From Xenophilus arseniciresistens (GTDB taxonomy: Bacteria > Pseudomonadota > Gammaproteobacteria > Burkholderiales > Burkholderiaceae_C): a DNA stretch of 64,000 nt. The notes below the pieces were generated by a model. The model made no database searches. It was not told the DNA's origin and saw only the letters and a program-made list of their open reading frames with translations. The stretch is from positions 203,616 to 267,615 of the forward strand of contig NZ_JAQIPB010000009.1 in the NCBI RefSeq assembly GCF_028023875.1, given 5' to 3'. Made by a program: the position numbers and the translations under genes. This document shows, piece by piece, positions 44,601 to 53,117 of the stretch. The stretch's first letter is position 1; the number at the start of each line of letters is the position of its first letter.

Positions 44601-47600
44601 GCCGCCCACCCAGCCGGGCGGCTCGGCGCTGTTGCCGCCGTTCCAGAACTGGATCGTCTGGCCCGCACCCTGCACCGAGAGATTGACCTGCCCCGGCGTG
44701 CCCGGCGCCGCCGGCGTGCTGGTGATCCGGTAGCTGGCGGCCGGGTCGCCGCCGATGCGCACGCTCGACGTGCCGGCATCGAAGCCGCCGCTGCGCTGGC
44801 CCATGCCGTCGCTGGTGCCGTAGTTGAAGAGGCGGTACCAGCCCGCCGATGCGGCGTTGGCCTGCAGGCTGCCGTCCAGCGTCAGGCTGCCGCCCACGTT
44901 CACCAGGTCGTTGTTCGCACCGCCCGCGGTGCCGGCCTGGCCCAGTTCGAACTGCGTGGTGGAACCCGCCGCCAGCACCAGGTCGCCGCCGATGTTCAGC
45001 GTGCCCGGGCTGTGGCCCGGCGCCAGCGTGCCGCCGCTGTTCACGCGCACCGTGCGGCCCGCGCCGCCCACCGTGCCGGTGCCGCCCAGCGTGGCGCCGG
45101 CATTGACGTCCACGTTGCCGCCCAGCGTGCCGTCCACGCGCAAGGTGCCTGCGTCGATGTGCGTGCCGGCCTGGCCCATGTTGCTGGTGCCGCTCAAGGT
45201 CAGCGTGCCCGCGCCCGCCTTGACCAGCGCGCCGGTGCTGCCCGCGAAGGCCGTGCCGGTCGCCACGTTGAAGCCGTGGGTGTCGAACACCAGGCCGCGC
45301 GCGCCCACGCCCGCGACCGGCAGGTTCTGGAAGAACTCCGACTGATCGCCCGTGGCGCGCAGCACGCCGCCATCCAGGTCCAGCGCGGCCGAGCCCTGGC
45401 CGCCCACGATCTGCGAGGTAGCGAGCACGCCGCGGCCGATGGTCTCGCCGCCAAGCAGGCGCAAGGTGCCGCTGCTGCCCGCTTCCTGGGCCAGGATGAG
45501 CGCGCGACCGGTCTGCACCAGGCCGCCGGCATCCACGCTGAGCGTGCCCCGGCCCCGCTGGCCGACGGTGAGTTCGCGGGCGCTGGTCCAGCTGGAAGCC
45601 TGCCCCTGGGCATCCGTGCCCATCACCGTCGCCGAGCCGAAGCCGCCGGCCTGTTCGCCGAGCACCCCCAGATAGCCGCTGACCGCGCCGCCCTGCGAAA
45701 CCGTCAGCGTGCCCGTGCCCGCGTTGCCGACCAGGACTTCCCCCTTGCTCGTCAGGCGCGCGCCGCTGCCCGTCACGGTGATCGTGCCCTTGCCGCTCGC
45801 CATCTCCCCGAGCCGCACGCGTGCGCCCGCGGCCAGCCCGCCGGCCTCGACATGGATTTCGCCGGTGCCGTAGCGCGCCGCGCGCAGGATGCCCTGGCTG
45901 ACCCACTGGGAGCCGGCCCCCCGAACCGTCACCGTGCCCCTGGACGGGGCGAGCACGCCCACGGTGGCCGCGGTGCCCTGGGCCGACACCACCGCCCCGT
46001 CCGCAATGGTGAGCGTGCCGACGCCGTCGTTGCCCACCGCCAGGTCGTCGGCGATGGTCCATGTGCTGCCGTCCCCCGTCACCGTGGCCTTGCCCTCGCC
46101 GGTGCCGTAGGCGCCGATGCGTGTCCAGCCACTGGAAAGCGCCGCCCCGGCCTCGACCAGGAGATCGGCCCGCCCGTGCTCGCCGACGTGGAATTCGCCG
46201 CCGCTGCCCGTGGTCCATGCAGTGCCGGGGCCCGACAGGCGCACCGCCGCCGAACTGCCGGCCGCGCGCCCGATGTAGCCGGCGCGGCTGGCGAGCCGGC
46301 CCCCGCCCTGGATCGCCAGCGTGCCGCCGTCCGCGGTGGCGGCGCCGCCCAGGCTGCTCGCGCCAGTGAGGCTCAGCGTGCCCGCACCCTGCTTGAGCAG
46401 CGCGCCGGCATCGCTGGCGAAGGCCGTGCCCGTCGCCACGTTGAAGCCGTTGGTGTCGAACACCAGGCCGTTGGCACCCAGGGCCACGGTCGGCAGGTTC
46501 TGGAAGAACTCCGCCTGGTCGGCTGCGGCGCGCAGGATGCCGCCGTCCAGGTCCAGCGTGGCCTGGCCTTCGCCGCGCACCAGGCCGGCGCTGTGCAGCA
46601 CGCCGCGGCCTTGCGCATTGCCGCGCAGGTGCAGGCTGCCCTGGGCCGCGGAAGCGGCACCCAGGAGCACCTGCGCGGCCATGGAGACCTCGCCGCCCGC
46701 TTCGATGCGCAGGCTGCCCGAACCATCGCCGCCGACCAGCAGCTCCCTCGTCCCCGTCAGACGCCAGACGGAGCCCGTGCCCGACACCGTCACGGTACCG
46801 CCGCCTTGGTCGGAAGAGCCCACCGTGCCGCGCTGGCTCGACACCTGGGCGCCGTTTTCGATCGTGAGCCTGCCCGGGCCCAGGCGACCGACCCTGATGT
46901 CGCCGCTGCTGGTCCACGAGGAGCCCTCGTCCGTGACGCGGACCTCGCCGGTGCCGGAGGTCGCGTTCCGGTAGCCGACGTCTGTGTCGCTGTTGACGAC
47001 CGTGCCGCCCTTGCTGACCGTCAGGGTCCCCAGGCCCTCCAGGCCGAGCAGGATGCCGGTTGAACTCAGCCGCGAGCCGACGCCCGTCACCTCCACCGAT
47101 CCGACACCGGTGCTCTCTTCGCCCAGCACAAGGGACTCGGTGTCGAGCCTGCCGCCGGCCTCGATGACGATCGATCCACGCCCCTTCCCGCCAACGAAGA
47201 TACTGCCCCGCCCGTGCTGCCACAGGGCGTTTTCCCCGGTGATGCGAACGCTTCCCTCGGCACCGGCGGCAGCACCGATCAAGGCCCTCTTGCGGACGTC
47301 CGGATCGCTCACCATCTGGCCACCCGGGCCAATGAGGATGCGGCCCGTGCCCGGGCTATCGCTGGTGCCGCCCACGAACAGGTGGGTGCCGCCCAGATCC
47401 CACGGCGATGGCGGCACCGCAGGTACCGGGGTCGGCTGCTCGCTGAAGTTGGGCGCGGTCCACACCGAGCCCTCGGTGCGCACCGGCTGGGCCGCCGCCG
47501 GCGCCGCGCCGCCCAGGGCCGCGGCCAGCAGGGCCAGCGCCGCGAGGGGCACCGCGTCGCGCCGTGCGCGACCGGGCTTGCCGCGCCCGCGCGCGCATTC

Positions 47601-47660
47601 GCTGGCCACCTGCCACGTGCCCGTGGCCCGGTTGAACACCACGCGATAGATCCGGTTCAT
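41679..47660 (-). CDS. Giant type Va autotransporter adhesin
   Basis: The 1993-residue protein starts with an extended signal peptide (ESPR motif MNRIYRVVFNRATGTWQVAS), then a cleavage region ending AAPAAAQP. Residues about 60-1690 are a beta-helix passenger with many short Gly/Thr/Ser-rich repeats and passenger-associated repeats of the type SGTGTLTLSG...NSYSGGT. A Pro-rich linker follows (PPPGPAPAPSPAPG). The C-terminal barrel (about 1710-1993) starts at RRQAWGRVISIDREIG and ends VKVRW. SD AGGAG precedes the ATG. A two-component pair reads into it from 96 bases upstream, suggesting a regulated adhesin or biofilm factor. Its ligand is unknown. Confidence 0.94.
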   Translation of the reverse strand: MNRIYRVVFNRATGTWQVASECARGRGKPGRARRDAVPLAALALLAAALGGAAPAAAQPVRTEGSVWTAPNFSEQPTPVPAVPPSPWDLGGTHLFVGGTSDSPGTGRILIGPGGQMVSDPDVRKRALIGAAAGAEGSVRITGENALWQHGRGSIFVGGKGRGSIVIEAGGRLDTESLVLGEESTGVGSVEVTGVGSRLSSTGILLGLEGLGTLTVSKGGTVVNSDTDVGYRNATSGTGEVRVTDEGSSWTSSGDIRVGRLGPGRLTIENGAQVSSQRGTVGSSDQGGGTVTVSGTGSVWRLTGTRELLVGGDGSGSLRIEAGGEVSMAAQVLLGAASAAQGSLHLRGNAQGRGVLHSAGLVRGEGQATLDLDGGILRAAADQAEFFQNLPTVALGANGLVFDTNGFNVATGTAFASDAGALLKQGAGTLSLTGASSLGGAATADGGTLAIQGGGRLASRAGYIGRAAGSSAAVRLSGPGTAWTTGSGGEFHVGEHGRADLLVEAGAALSSGWTRIGAYGTGEGKATVTGDGSTWTIADDLAVGNDGVGTLTIADGAVVSAQGTAATVGVLAPSRGTVTVRGAGSQWVSQGILRAARYGTGEIHVEAGGLAAGARVRLGEMASGKGTITVTGSGARLTSKGEVLVGNAGTGTLTVSQGGAVSGYLGVLGEQAGGFGSATVMGTDAQGQASSWTSARELTVGQRGRGTLSVDAGGLVQTGRALILAQEAGSSGTLRLLGGETIGRGVLATSQIVGGQGSAALDLDGGVLRATGDQSEFFQNLPVAGVGARGLVFDTHGFNVATGTAFAGSTGALVKAGAGTLTLSGTSNMGQAGTHIDAGTLRVDGTLGGNVDVNAGATLGGTGTVGGAGRTVRVNSGGTLAPGHSPGTLNIGGDLVLAAGSTTQFELGQAGTAGGANNDLVNVGGSLTLDGSLQANAASAGWYRLFNYGTSDGMGQRSGGFDAGTSSVRIGGDPAASYRITSTPAAPGTPGQVNLSVQGAGQTIQFWNGGNSAEPPGWVGGSGTWQAMASNWLDRQADGPDPDLSRSVGWGNSVAVFGGARGDVRVQGDMAFDTLQFLTDGYTIDGAPGVGSLVIAPAAGSAAAPRGTINTMPGVHASISAPITDSPGASNGLVTTGSGTLTLSGPNSYSGGTAVEAGTLVAAGSGALGSGGVSVGSATLRVDAGVTLGNGIQLRDGATLDNAGALGMAVDARTAAGAVRILNRAGGRIAASGDASIQSGGATELHNAGTLAGDVRLAGTAQHAVTLAGGSQIAGDLGIGANTASTLTLEAAAGTRQRQSEAVGGRTTFAGVLVKEGAGTWMLDRDLGAADTRIRAGVLQLGEGGTAGSVGTGPIAIARDASLAVDRSDALTLAGAISGEGALQQLGAGTTMLTGDNSYSGGTAVRKGTVAVGSSTALGTGIVRMDDRTTLAFAADGLALANPIVFTGEDDPTFDTGPNTATLSGGISGNADLSKSGSGTLVLGAANNGYSGATHVAQGTLRAGAAQALSAASIHTIAAGAVLDLAGFHQSVAGITNAGTVSLRGSQPGTTLTVTGPWVGQGGLLAVGTTLGTDNSASDRLLLSGPGAVASGNTFVQVSNVGGLGAQTTGRGIEVVGTEDGARIQGGAFALAAPLLAGAYEYQLNSTAEGAYLSSTLSSPPPGPAPAPSPAPGIGLPTYRAEVPLFAALPEQLRQASLGMLANHHQRVGDDGAHPEAGRRQAWGRVISIDREIGQGGTVGATSRGRLTGLQAGTDLWAEGNWKAGLYVGQLDGDMRVNGFARGVWGLAAGSNDLRSQFLGGYLTWKGSDGLYVDGVVQAGRHRYTAGSGLGASSGGKGRSLLASVEVGKAWAIAPGWQVEPQLQLIHQRLRLDDVALVGATTVQQDLHNGWQARVGVRVKGEIDTRSGPLRPYARVNVHRGGGGTDRTRFAAPGGLADILSGTGGSSTELAVGADWQVTPTVSVYGEAGKLWASGGQARNGSGLNGSLGVKVRW

Positions 47661-47756
47661 CCTCGTTCTCCTGCCACTTCAAAGAAGGCTGGCGGCGAGG
47701 CTAGAAAGATCGTGTCGTGGGGTAAATCGCTGAATTCCGTGATTTCGCGGGGCGCG

Positions 47757-49628
47757 TCATCCCCGCGGGGCCTGCGCCTCGGGCGGCGCCAGCGGCAGCC
47801 GCAGCGCCAGCACGGTGCCCTGCGCATCGGTGCGGATCACCAGCTCGCCGCCCAGGCGCTGGGCGCGCGCGCGCATGCTTTGCAGGCCCAGGCCGCCGGG
47901 CGCGGCGGACTCCTGCGGCTTCGCCTCGAAGCCGTGGCCGTTGTCGGCCACGCTCAGCGCCAGCTGGCCGTCGGCGGCTTCGAGGCGCACCTTCACCTCG
48001 CTGGCGCCGCTGTGCTTGAGCACGTTGGTCAGCGCCTCCTGCAGCAGGCGCAGCAGGTCCAGGCTGCGCCGCGCGTCGAGCCGGCAGTCGGCCAGGTCGT
48101 GCAGCTCCCAGCGGCAGGTGATGCCCGCGGCATCCAGCAGCCGGGTGCTGCGGTGGCGCAAGGGCGCCAGGCGTTCGACGAAGCGGTCGGTGTCGTCCAG
48201 CGAGGCGCCCTCGATCAGCAGGCGCAGGTCGGCGTTGATCTCGCGCAGGGCCCACAGCGAGCCGCTGTCGACCGCGCTGCCGCGCGCCTGCAGCGCGTGG
48301 ATGTGGCCGCTCAAGGTCATTCCCAGGCCGTCGTGCAGGTCGCGCACCAGGCTCATGCGCTCGGTCAGGCGCGCGCGCTCCAGCTCGCCGGCGTGCTGGC
48401 GGTGCAGCATCTGGGCCAGGCGGGCGGTCGCCGCGTCCACGCGCTCGCGCAGCTGGGCATTGAAGTGCTCCACCATCCGGATGCCGCCGATGAGGTGCAG
48501 TGCCAGCACCGAGGCCATGCCCAGCAGCATCAGGCTGGAGACGGCCGGGAAGTAATAGGTGTTGGTGGTGATGAAGCGCAGGTAGACCAGCAGGTCGTGC
48601 ACCGCGGTGGCCATCGGCAGCACCACCCACACGGCCAGGGCGATGGCTTCGGTGCGGCGTGAACGCCAGGCATGCCACAGCAGCAGCGAAGCGCCGGCCA
48701 GGAAGATCGCGGCCGCCACCACCACCGCCGCGTTGCGCGCCTGCGCCAGCCACGGCACGGGCGTGAACGCCACCGCGGCGATGGCCGCCACGCAGGCGCC
48801 CAGCACCAGGCTGCGCAGGCGCGGCAGGCGCAGCTGGCCGAAATGCAGCGCAAAGAACACGAAGCTGGTGGCGCTGGCCAGCAGGAAGGCCAGGTTGGCG
48901 AACTGGAAGGTGGCGGTGTCGGGATAGGGCCAGATCTCGGTGGCGATGTAGTGGTAGCCGTAGGGCAGCCGCAGCAGCGAGAACAGCGCGAACCAGCCGT
49001 AGACCTGCTCGCTGCGGCGCAGCAGCCAGATCATGCCGAACAGCACCATCGAGGCCAGCGTCACGCCCACGCCGATCTGCAGCAGCGCGCGGCGCACGAC
49101 CTCGGCGCGGTCGTAGCTGTCGGCCACCGTGCCTGCATCGCCGATCGAGACCGCCCCGAGCCCGCCGTGGTAGACCGCCATGCCCGACACCCGCACCAGC
49201 AGCTCGTTGACGCCCGGGCGCAGCAGCGGCGGCGCGATCAGCCAGTGGCGCGGCCGGTTCCACGAGCGCGACAGCGGCTCGACCAGATGGCTGTCCTGCG
49301 CGATCAGCAGGCCGTTGACCGACACCGCGCCGGCCATCGTGATCGAGTCGATCATCAGCGCCACCGGCTGCGTGGCATCGGCCTGCTGCCAGCGCAGCCG
49401 GTACCACACCACGCCTTCGTGCCCGGGCCAGCGCGCGATCCACTGGTCGGGCAGCGAGACCTCGGTCCACCCGGCCTGCGGCGGCGCGGTGGCGCTCCAG
49501 TCGCTGTGCACCGCCTCTATGCGCTCGAAGGCCGGCGGCACCGGGGAGGCCGACTGGGCCTGCGCGGCCCCCGCCAGCGCCAGCAGGCCGCACACCCACC
49601 CCAGCAGGCGATGCCTCAGCCCAGCCAT
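47757..49628 (-). CDS. Sensor histidine kinase, 7TM type with NarL-group (HisKA_3) transmitter
   Basis: The 623-residue kinase has a signal peptide and an extracytoplasmic jelly-roll-like domain (about 30-185, with VVWYRLRWQQ and RPGVNELLVRVSG). About seven hydrophobic helices follow (about 190-395), and then the cytoplasmic transmitter: phosphorylated His near 430 in MSLVRDLHDGLGMTLSGH and an HATPase with LLQEALTNVLKHSGA, ADNGHGF and GGLGLQSM. This layout fits 7TMR-DISM-type kinases, which often sense carbohydrates. The ATG overlaps the response-regulator gene by 13 bases. The autotransporter gene follows by 96 bases. Confidence 0.9.
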   Translation of the reverse strand: MAGLRHRLLGWVCGLLALAGAAQAQSASPVPPAFERIEAVHSDWSATAPPQAGWTEVSLPDQWIARWPGHEGVVWYRLRWQQADATQPVALMIDSITMAGAVSVNGLLIAQDSHLVEPLSRSWNRPRHWLIAPPLLRPGVNELLVRVSGMAVYHGGLGAVSIGDAGTVADSYDRAEVVRRALLQIGVGVTLASMVLFGMIWLLRRSEQVYGWFALFSLLRLPYGYHYIATEIWPYPDTATFQFANLAFLLASATSFVFFALHFGQLRLPRLRSLVLGACVAAIAAVAFTPVPWLAQARNAAVVVAAAIFLAGASLLLWHAWRSRRTEAIALAVWVVLPMATAVHDLLVYLRFITTNTYYFPAVSSLMLLGMASVLALHLIGGIRMVEHFNAQLRERVDAATARLAQMLHRQHAGELERARLTERMSLVRDLHDGLGMTLSGHIHALQARGSAVDSGSLWALREINADLRLLIEGASLDDTDRFVERLAPLRHRSTRLLDAAGITCRWELHDLADCRLDARRSLDLLRLLQEALTNVLKHSGASEVKVRLEAADGQLALSVADNGHGFEAKPQESAAPGGLGLQSMRARAQRLGGELVIRTDAQGTVLALRLPLAPPEAQAPRG

Positions 49629-50308
49629 CCCTGCTGCTGCGCGCTGTGCACCGCCGCGCTGCGGTTGTGCACCGCCAGCTTGCGGAAGATGTTCTTCGCG
49701 TGGGTCTCGATGGTGTTGATCGACACGTGCAGGCTTTCCGCGATCTCCCGGTTGCTGTGCCCCTGCGCCACCAGGCGCAGCACCGCCAGTTCGCGCTCGG
49801 TGAGCTCGGCCCTGTCGCCGCGCGCGGCGGTGGTAGTGGCCGCGGCGGCGGACGCCTGGGCTGGCGGCGCCTCGGCACCCGCCTGCTCTGGCGCATTGAG
49901 CTGCAGCAGGATGCGCCGCGCGATCACCGGATCGATGGGCGCGCCGCCGCGCTGCATGCTGCGCAGCGACAGCTCCATCTCCATGTCTTCGCCGTTCTTC
50001 AGCAGGTAGCCCACGGCCCCGGCGCGGATGGCCTGCAGCACCGTGGCATCGTCGCCCAGGCTGGAGACGATCACCACCTCGGCCTGCGGCGCGTGCTGCC
50101 GGATCCAGGGCAGCAGCGTGACGCCGCTGCCGTCGGGCAGGTTCACGTCCAGCAGCACCAGGTCGAAGGCCAGCGCGCCCAGCAGCGTGCGCGCCTGCGC
50201 CAGCGTGCCGACCACCGTGCACACGCCCGCGCCATACACCTGCTCGGCCACGCGCTGCATGCGCGCGCACATCGGTGGGTCGTCATCGACAACGAGGATC
50301 CGGGTCAT
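49616..50308 (-). CDS. NarL/LuxR-family response regulator
   Basis: The 230-residue regulator has a receiver domain (acidic DDD near residue 8-10, phosphoacceptor Asp in LVLLDVNLPDGSG, switch Ser/Thr in VIVSSLGDDA, Lys in YLLKNGED). An Ala/Thr-rich linker follows, then a LuxR HTH (LTERELAVLRLVAQGHSNREI and SINTIETHAKNIF). I chose ATG 50308, which gives MTRILVVDDD; an in-frame extension to 50371 adds 21 residues unlike receivers. It precedes and overlaps its kinase gene. The autotransporter gene downstream is a natural candidate target. Confidence 0.9.
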   Translation of the reverse strand: MTRILVVDDDPPMCARMQRVAEQVYGAGVCTVVGTLAQARTLLGALAFDLVLLDVNLPDGSGVTLLPWIRQHAPQAEVVIVSSLGDDATVLQAIRAGAVGYLLKNGEDMEMELSLRSMQRGGAPIDPVIARRILLQLNAPEQAGAEAPPAQASAAAATTTAARGDRAELTERELAVLRLVAQGHSNREIAESLHVSINTIETHAKNIFRKLAVHNRSAAVHSAQQQGWLG

Positions 50309-50668
50309 GGGGGAGAGATCGGTTGGAGGAAGTGCTACAGGAACCACAGGACGCCCGCCGATGCGAGGCAAGGCGCGATGCCGGCGATGCTAGAGAGCGG
50401 CCGGCCCGCAGGCCATCCCGGAATTCCGTCAGGCGGCGCCGACCGTTGTTGTTGCTGCTGCCGGGCGTGTGGCGTACCTTACAGCACCGCACGAAGTGCC
50501 GGGCGTTCAAGAGTTCTGCTGGGCGTTGCGCTGTTGCTTGGTGGCTGCTGTTGGGGGGGCGGCATTGGGCTGGTTGAGCCAAGAGCAACAACTGAACAGC
50601 AGATTGAAAGGCCGCGCCGGGCGCCGTTCAGCGCAGGCGCGTGCGGCAGAATCCGGCCAGGAGCTGAC
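50309..50668. other. Divergent intergenic region upstream of the response regulator and the MORN-type gene
   Basis: These 360 bases hold no convincing gene. A stretch around 50505-50560, in frame with the next gene, reads VLLGVALLLGGCC and resembles a lipoprotein signal. It has no start codon with a ribosome-binding site, so I treat it as chance. Promoters for both flanking genes must lie here. Confidence 0.4.
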
Positions 50669-50905
50669 GTGGAATATCCGATGCAACCAGAAGAGCGAAT
50701 CGAGTACTTCAAGGACGGCAGCGTCCGTGCGCGTGGCTGGATGCTTGAGGGAATGCTGAGTGGCTACTGGGAATGGTTCCGCAAGAATGGCATACGGATG
50801 CGCTCCGGTCATTTCGAGCGCGGAGTGCAGGTTGGGGAGTGGACCACCTACGACCAGAACGGTGCGGTCTACAAGAAGACCACTATGAAGCCAAAGGGCA
50901 CCTGA
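50669..50905 (+). CDS. Small MORN-repeat protein (YwqK-antitoxin-like)
   Basis: The 78-residue protein contains three short MORN-like units: YFKDGSVRARGWMLEGMLSG, WEWFRKNGIRMRSGHFERG and WTTYDQNGAVYKKTTMK. Proteins of this make-up are annotated as YwqK-family antitoxins or immunity proteins, often next to toxin genes. The GTG at 50669 is chosen because AGGAG stands 5 bases before it; ATG 50681 is the alternative. It converges with an unknown gene 38 bases away. No toxin partner is visible, so the antitoxin label is only a family-level suggestion. Confidence 0.68.
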   Translation: MEYPMQPEERIEYFKDGSVRARGWMLEGMLSGYWEWFRKNGIRMRSGHFERGVQVGEWTTYDQNGAVYKKTTMKPKGT

Positions 50906-50943
50906 CGGCCACTACCGGCCCTTCATGAGCTTGACTTAAGGGC

Positions 50944-51453
50944 TCAGTCGCAGAGTTGCGGTACGCCGTGATGCATTAGCCGCGCGGGCTCCGGGACCGC
51001 CTCTAGATGGAGGTGAATCTCTTGGTCATCCCCCAGAATTCCGCTCTCGGGAGGCGACGTGTACGCCGTGACTCTGTAGAACCCATCCGTCAAGCGAATT
51101 ACCTGCTCATCATCGCAGGCGGCGTCCCAGGACATCAGTTCATACAGGTCTCGAATCTGCAAGATGCCATCACGGACCTCGACACCCAGTCGAACCTTGA
51201 AGTGGGCCTGAACTAGCGCGGCTTCGTCAGGCGGGTCAGTACGCAGATGCAAGCGCCATGTGCCAGGAGAGCCGGTGCAAAACGCGGCGATTTTCGACGA
51301 ATTGATCAGCTCCGCAACATCAGCCGGGTTGGTGAAACTGCTGGTGAGGAAGTCCTCGCCTTGCGCAATGTTCGACGTTGCCCACGGCGAATGAAACACG
51401 ATACCAATGCCCGAGGTCTCAAGGCAGATGGTTTGGGGCAATGTCTTTGGCAT
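50944..51453 (-). CDS. Uncharacterised single-domain protein
   Basis: The 169-residue frame starts MPKTLPQTICLETSGIG and ends PEPARLMHHGVPQLCD. It has no signal peptide or membrane helix. The end (GFYRVTAYTSPPESGILGDDQ followed by an acidic strand and GVPQLC) looks like a conserved family of small uncharacterised proteins, but I cannot name it. GC content is lower than in core genes. The IS1182-family element begins about 70 bases upstream of the start, so the native promoter, and perhaps an upstream partner gene, has been separated from it. Confidence 0.6.
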   Translation of the reverse strand: MPKTLPQTICLETSGIGIVFHSPWATSNIAQGEDFLTSSFTNPADVAELINSSKIAAFCTGSPGTWRLHLRTDPPDEAALVQAHFKVRLGVEVRDGILQIRDLYELMSWDAACDDEQVIRLTDGFYRVTAYTSPPESGILGDDQEIHLHLEAVPEPARLMHHGVPQLCD

Positions 51454-51521
51454 GGCAGTTCGCTGATGCTTACGGGCAAACGACTTTAATCGAACGTCCG
51501 CTTTCGGATATCGCGACCGGC

Positions 51522-51550
51522 TGCTATGGGCAGATTGTGTTGAAAAACTC
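51522..51550. repeat. Left terminal inverted repeat of the IS1182-family element
   Basis: It reads TGCTATGGGCAGATTG and then TGTTGAAAAACTC. Compared with the right end it shows mismatches at only three positions. Confidence 0.8.
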
Positions 51551-51638
51551 GTCTCGAATCCTGTGCGCATAGACGATCACCGACGATTCGCAGCTCAGTT
51601 GCGGGGGCGTTGGAACCTGAGAGGCCTCGCGACCTATC

Positions 51639-53069
51639 TCACGCGATCCTCATTGCCACATCCGCTTCAACTGGCATCAACCACTTGGCCATTCGCCTGA
51701 GATTCTGGGCAGTTGCCGCCAGCAGGAACTCGTCCTGCGCACCACTGAGTCCGCGAAGCCGAAGTCGATCCAACTTCATGATGCGCTTGAGGTGCGCGAA
51801 CAGCATCTCCACCTTCTTGCGATCTCTGCGCGACTGGCTGTACTCAGGTGTCTTTGCGATGGACCGTGCCGTCTCGCGGGCACCTTCATGGATGCTGCGG
51901 GCGATCTTGCGCGATGGCGTGTTCGGGCAGCACTGATTTTTGGCCGCACAGCCGACGCAGTCGGTCTGGCTGGCTCGGTAGATCACGGTGTCGGCCTTCG
52001 TGACGTGGCTGCGCGCGATCGTGAACCGGCGTCGCTCGTTGCGCAGCGCGTGACCTTCGGGACACACGTACTCGTTGCGCTCTGGCACCCACTGGAACTC
52101 GCCGCTCGACAGGCTACCGTCCTTGCGAACCGTCTTGTCCCACACCGGCACGTGAGGTTCGATCTGCTTGTCTTCGACCATCCAGCCAAGTAGCGGCGCA
52201 GTGCCATACGCCGTGTCGCCCACAAGCCGTCGCGGCTTGATGTCGAAGCGCTCTTCAACCCGATCGATCATGGTTCGGGTGGAGTCGACCTCTGATGTGC
52301 GATGCGCAGGCGTTGCCTGCACGTCCATGATGATGCCGCCCGAGAGATCGATCAGGTAGTTGGTCGAGTAAGCATAGAAGGCTGGACCACCCGGTGCTGC
52401 GGTCCATCGTGCAGTTGGGTCGGTCGGGGAGATGTTCCGGGATGCGGTCTGCGTGTCATGCATCCCTTCGGGCACATCGTCCGCAACCGGATTGGCCACG
52501 TCGAGCGCGTCAAGGTACTCGCGCACCGCGCGACTGCATTGGGTGCCCTGGCGCCACTGCGCGACCTCGGAGACAGGAACATGGCGCGCGCGGTTGGCGT
52601 CGGCCTTGATGATGCTGGCGTCGATGGCAAAGCCTTCGCCTTGGACCAGTCCTTCGGTCATGCAGCGGCGAAGAACCGCCTCGAAGACGAACCGGAATGC
52701 ATCGCTCTGGCGAAAGCGGCCATGTCGGTTCTTAGAGAACGTTGAATGATCGGGCACTCGGTCTTCAAGGCCCAGGCGACAGAACCAGCGGTAGGCCAGG
52801 TTGAGATGGACTTCCTCGCACAGCCGACGCTCGGAACGGATGCCCATGCAGTAGCCGATGACGAGCATCCGGATCATGAGTTCGGGATCGATCGAAGGCC
52901 GGCCGGTGTGGCTGTAGAACGGCGAAAGATGTTGGCGTAGCTCGCTCAGATCGAGGAAGCGGTCAACGCCTCGAAGCAGGTGATCACGTGGGACGTGATC
53001 GTCGAGGTTGAAGGCGTAGAACAGCTGATCTTGAACGATGCTCTGACCCATCATGGCGCGTACCCCCAT
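51639..53069 (-). CDS. IS1182-family transposase
   Basis: The 476-residue DDE transposase begins with the family N-terminus (MMGQ..., DHLLRGVDRFLDLS, GRPSIDPELMIRMLVIGY) and has first-Asp region FAIDASIIKADANR. Second-Asp region is RRLVGDTAYGTAPLL, and the C-terminal Glu-region block is RRDRKKVEMLFAHLKRI. A Cys-rich CVGCAAKNQCCP segment lies between, as is usual for the family. Full length without stops or frameshift. The second ATG (53054) is an equally good start. Confidence 0.93.
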   Translation of the reverse strand: MGVRAMMGQSIVQDQLFYAFNLDDHVPRDHLLRGVDRFLDLSELRQHLSPFYSHTGRPSIDPELMIRMLVIGYCMGIRSERRLCEEVHLNLAYRWFCRLGLEDRVPDHSTFSKNRHGRFRQSDAFRFVFEAVLRRCMTEGLVQGEGFAIDASIIKADANRARHVPVSEVAQWRQGTQCSRAVREYLDALDVANPVADDVPEGMHDTQTASRNISPTDPTARWTAAPGGPAFYAYSTNYLIDLSGGIIMDVQATPAHRTSEVDSTRTMIDRVEERFDIKPRRLVGDTAYGTAPLLGWMVEDKQIEPHVPVWDKTVRKDGSLSSGEFQWVPERNEYVCPEGHALRNERRRFTIARSHVTKADTVIYRASQTDCVGCAAKNQCCPNTPSRKIARSIHEGARETARSIAKTPEYSQSRRDRKKVEMLFAHLKRIMKLDRLRLRGLSGAQDEFLLAATAQNLRRMAKWLMPVEADVAMRIA

Positions 53070-53117
53070 CGATCTGGGTACGACACCCGAACGGCACGGC
53101 AGTTCTCAGATTCGGCA

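Noticed and set aside
42532..47223. Frames of over 1000 residues on both strands inside the autotransporter gene
   Set aside because: They have repetitive Arg/Gly/His composition and no start signals. The autotransporter frame has ESPR, passenger repeats and barrel.
41679..47660. Repetitive DNA resembling a repeat array or CRISPR
   Set aside because: The repeats are degenerate, in frame and encode beta-helix units. There are no uniform repeats with unique spacers.
50309..50680. Upstream extension of the MORN-type gene containing a lipobox-like LLLGGC
   Set aside because: No start codon with a ribosome-binding site feeds it, and the AGGAG-GTG at 50669 gives a normal small MORN protein.
51454..51570. 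N-terminal extension of the 169-residue unknown protein up to 51570
   Set aside because: The extension runs through the inverted repeat into the IS element, so it cannot be native sequence.
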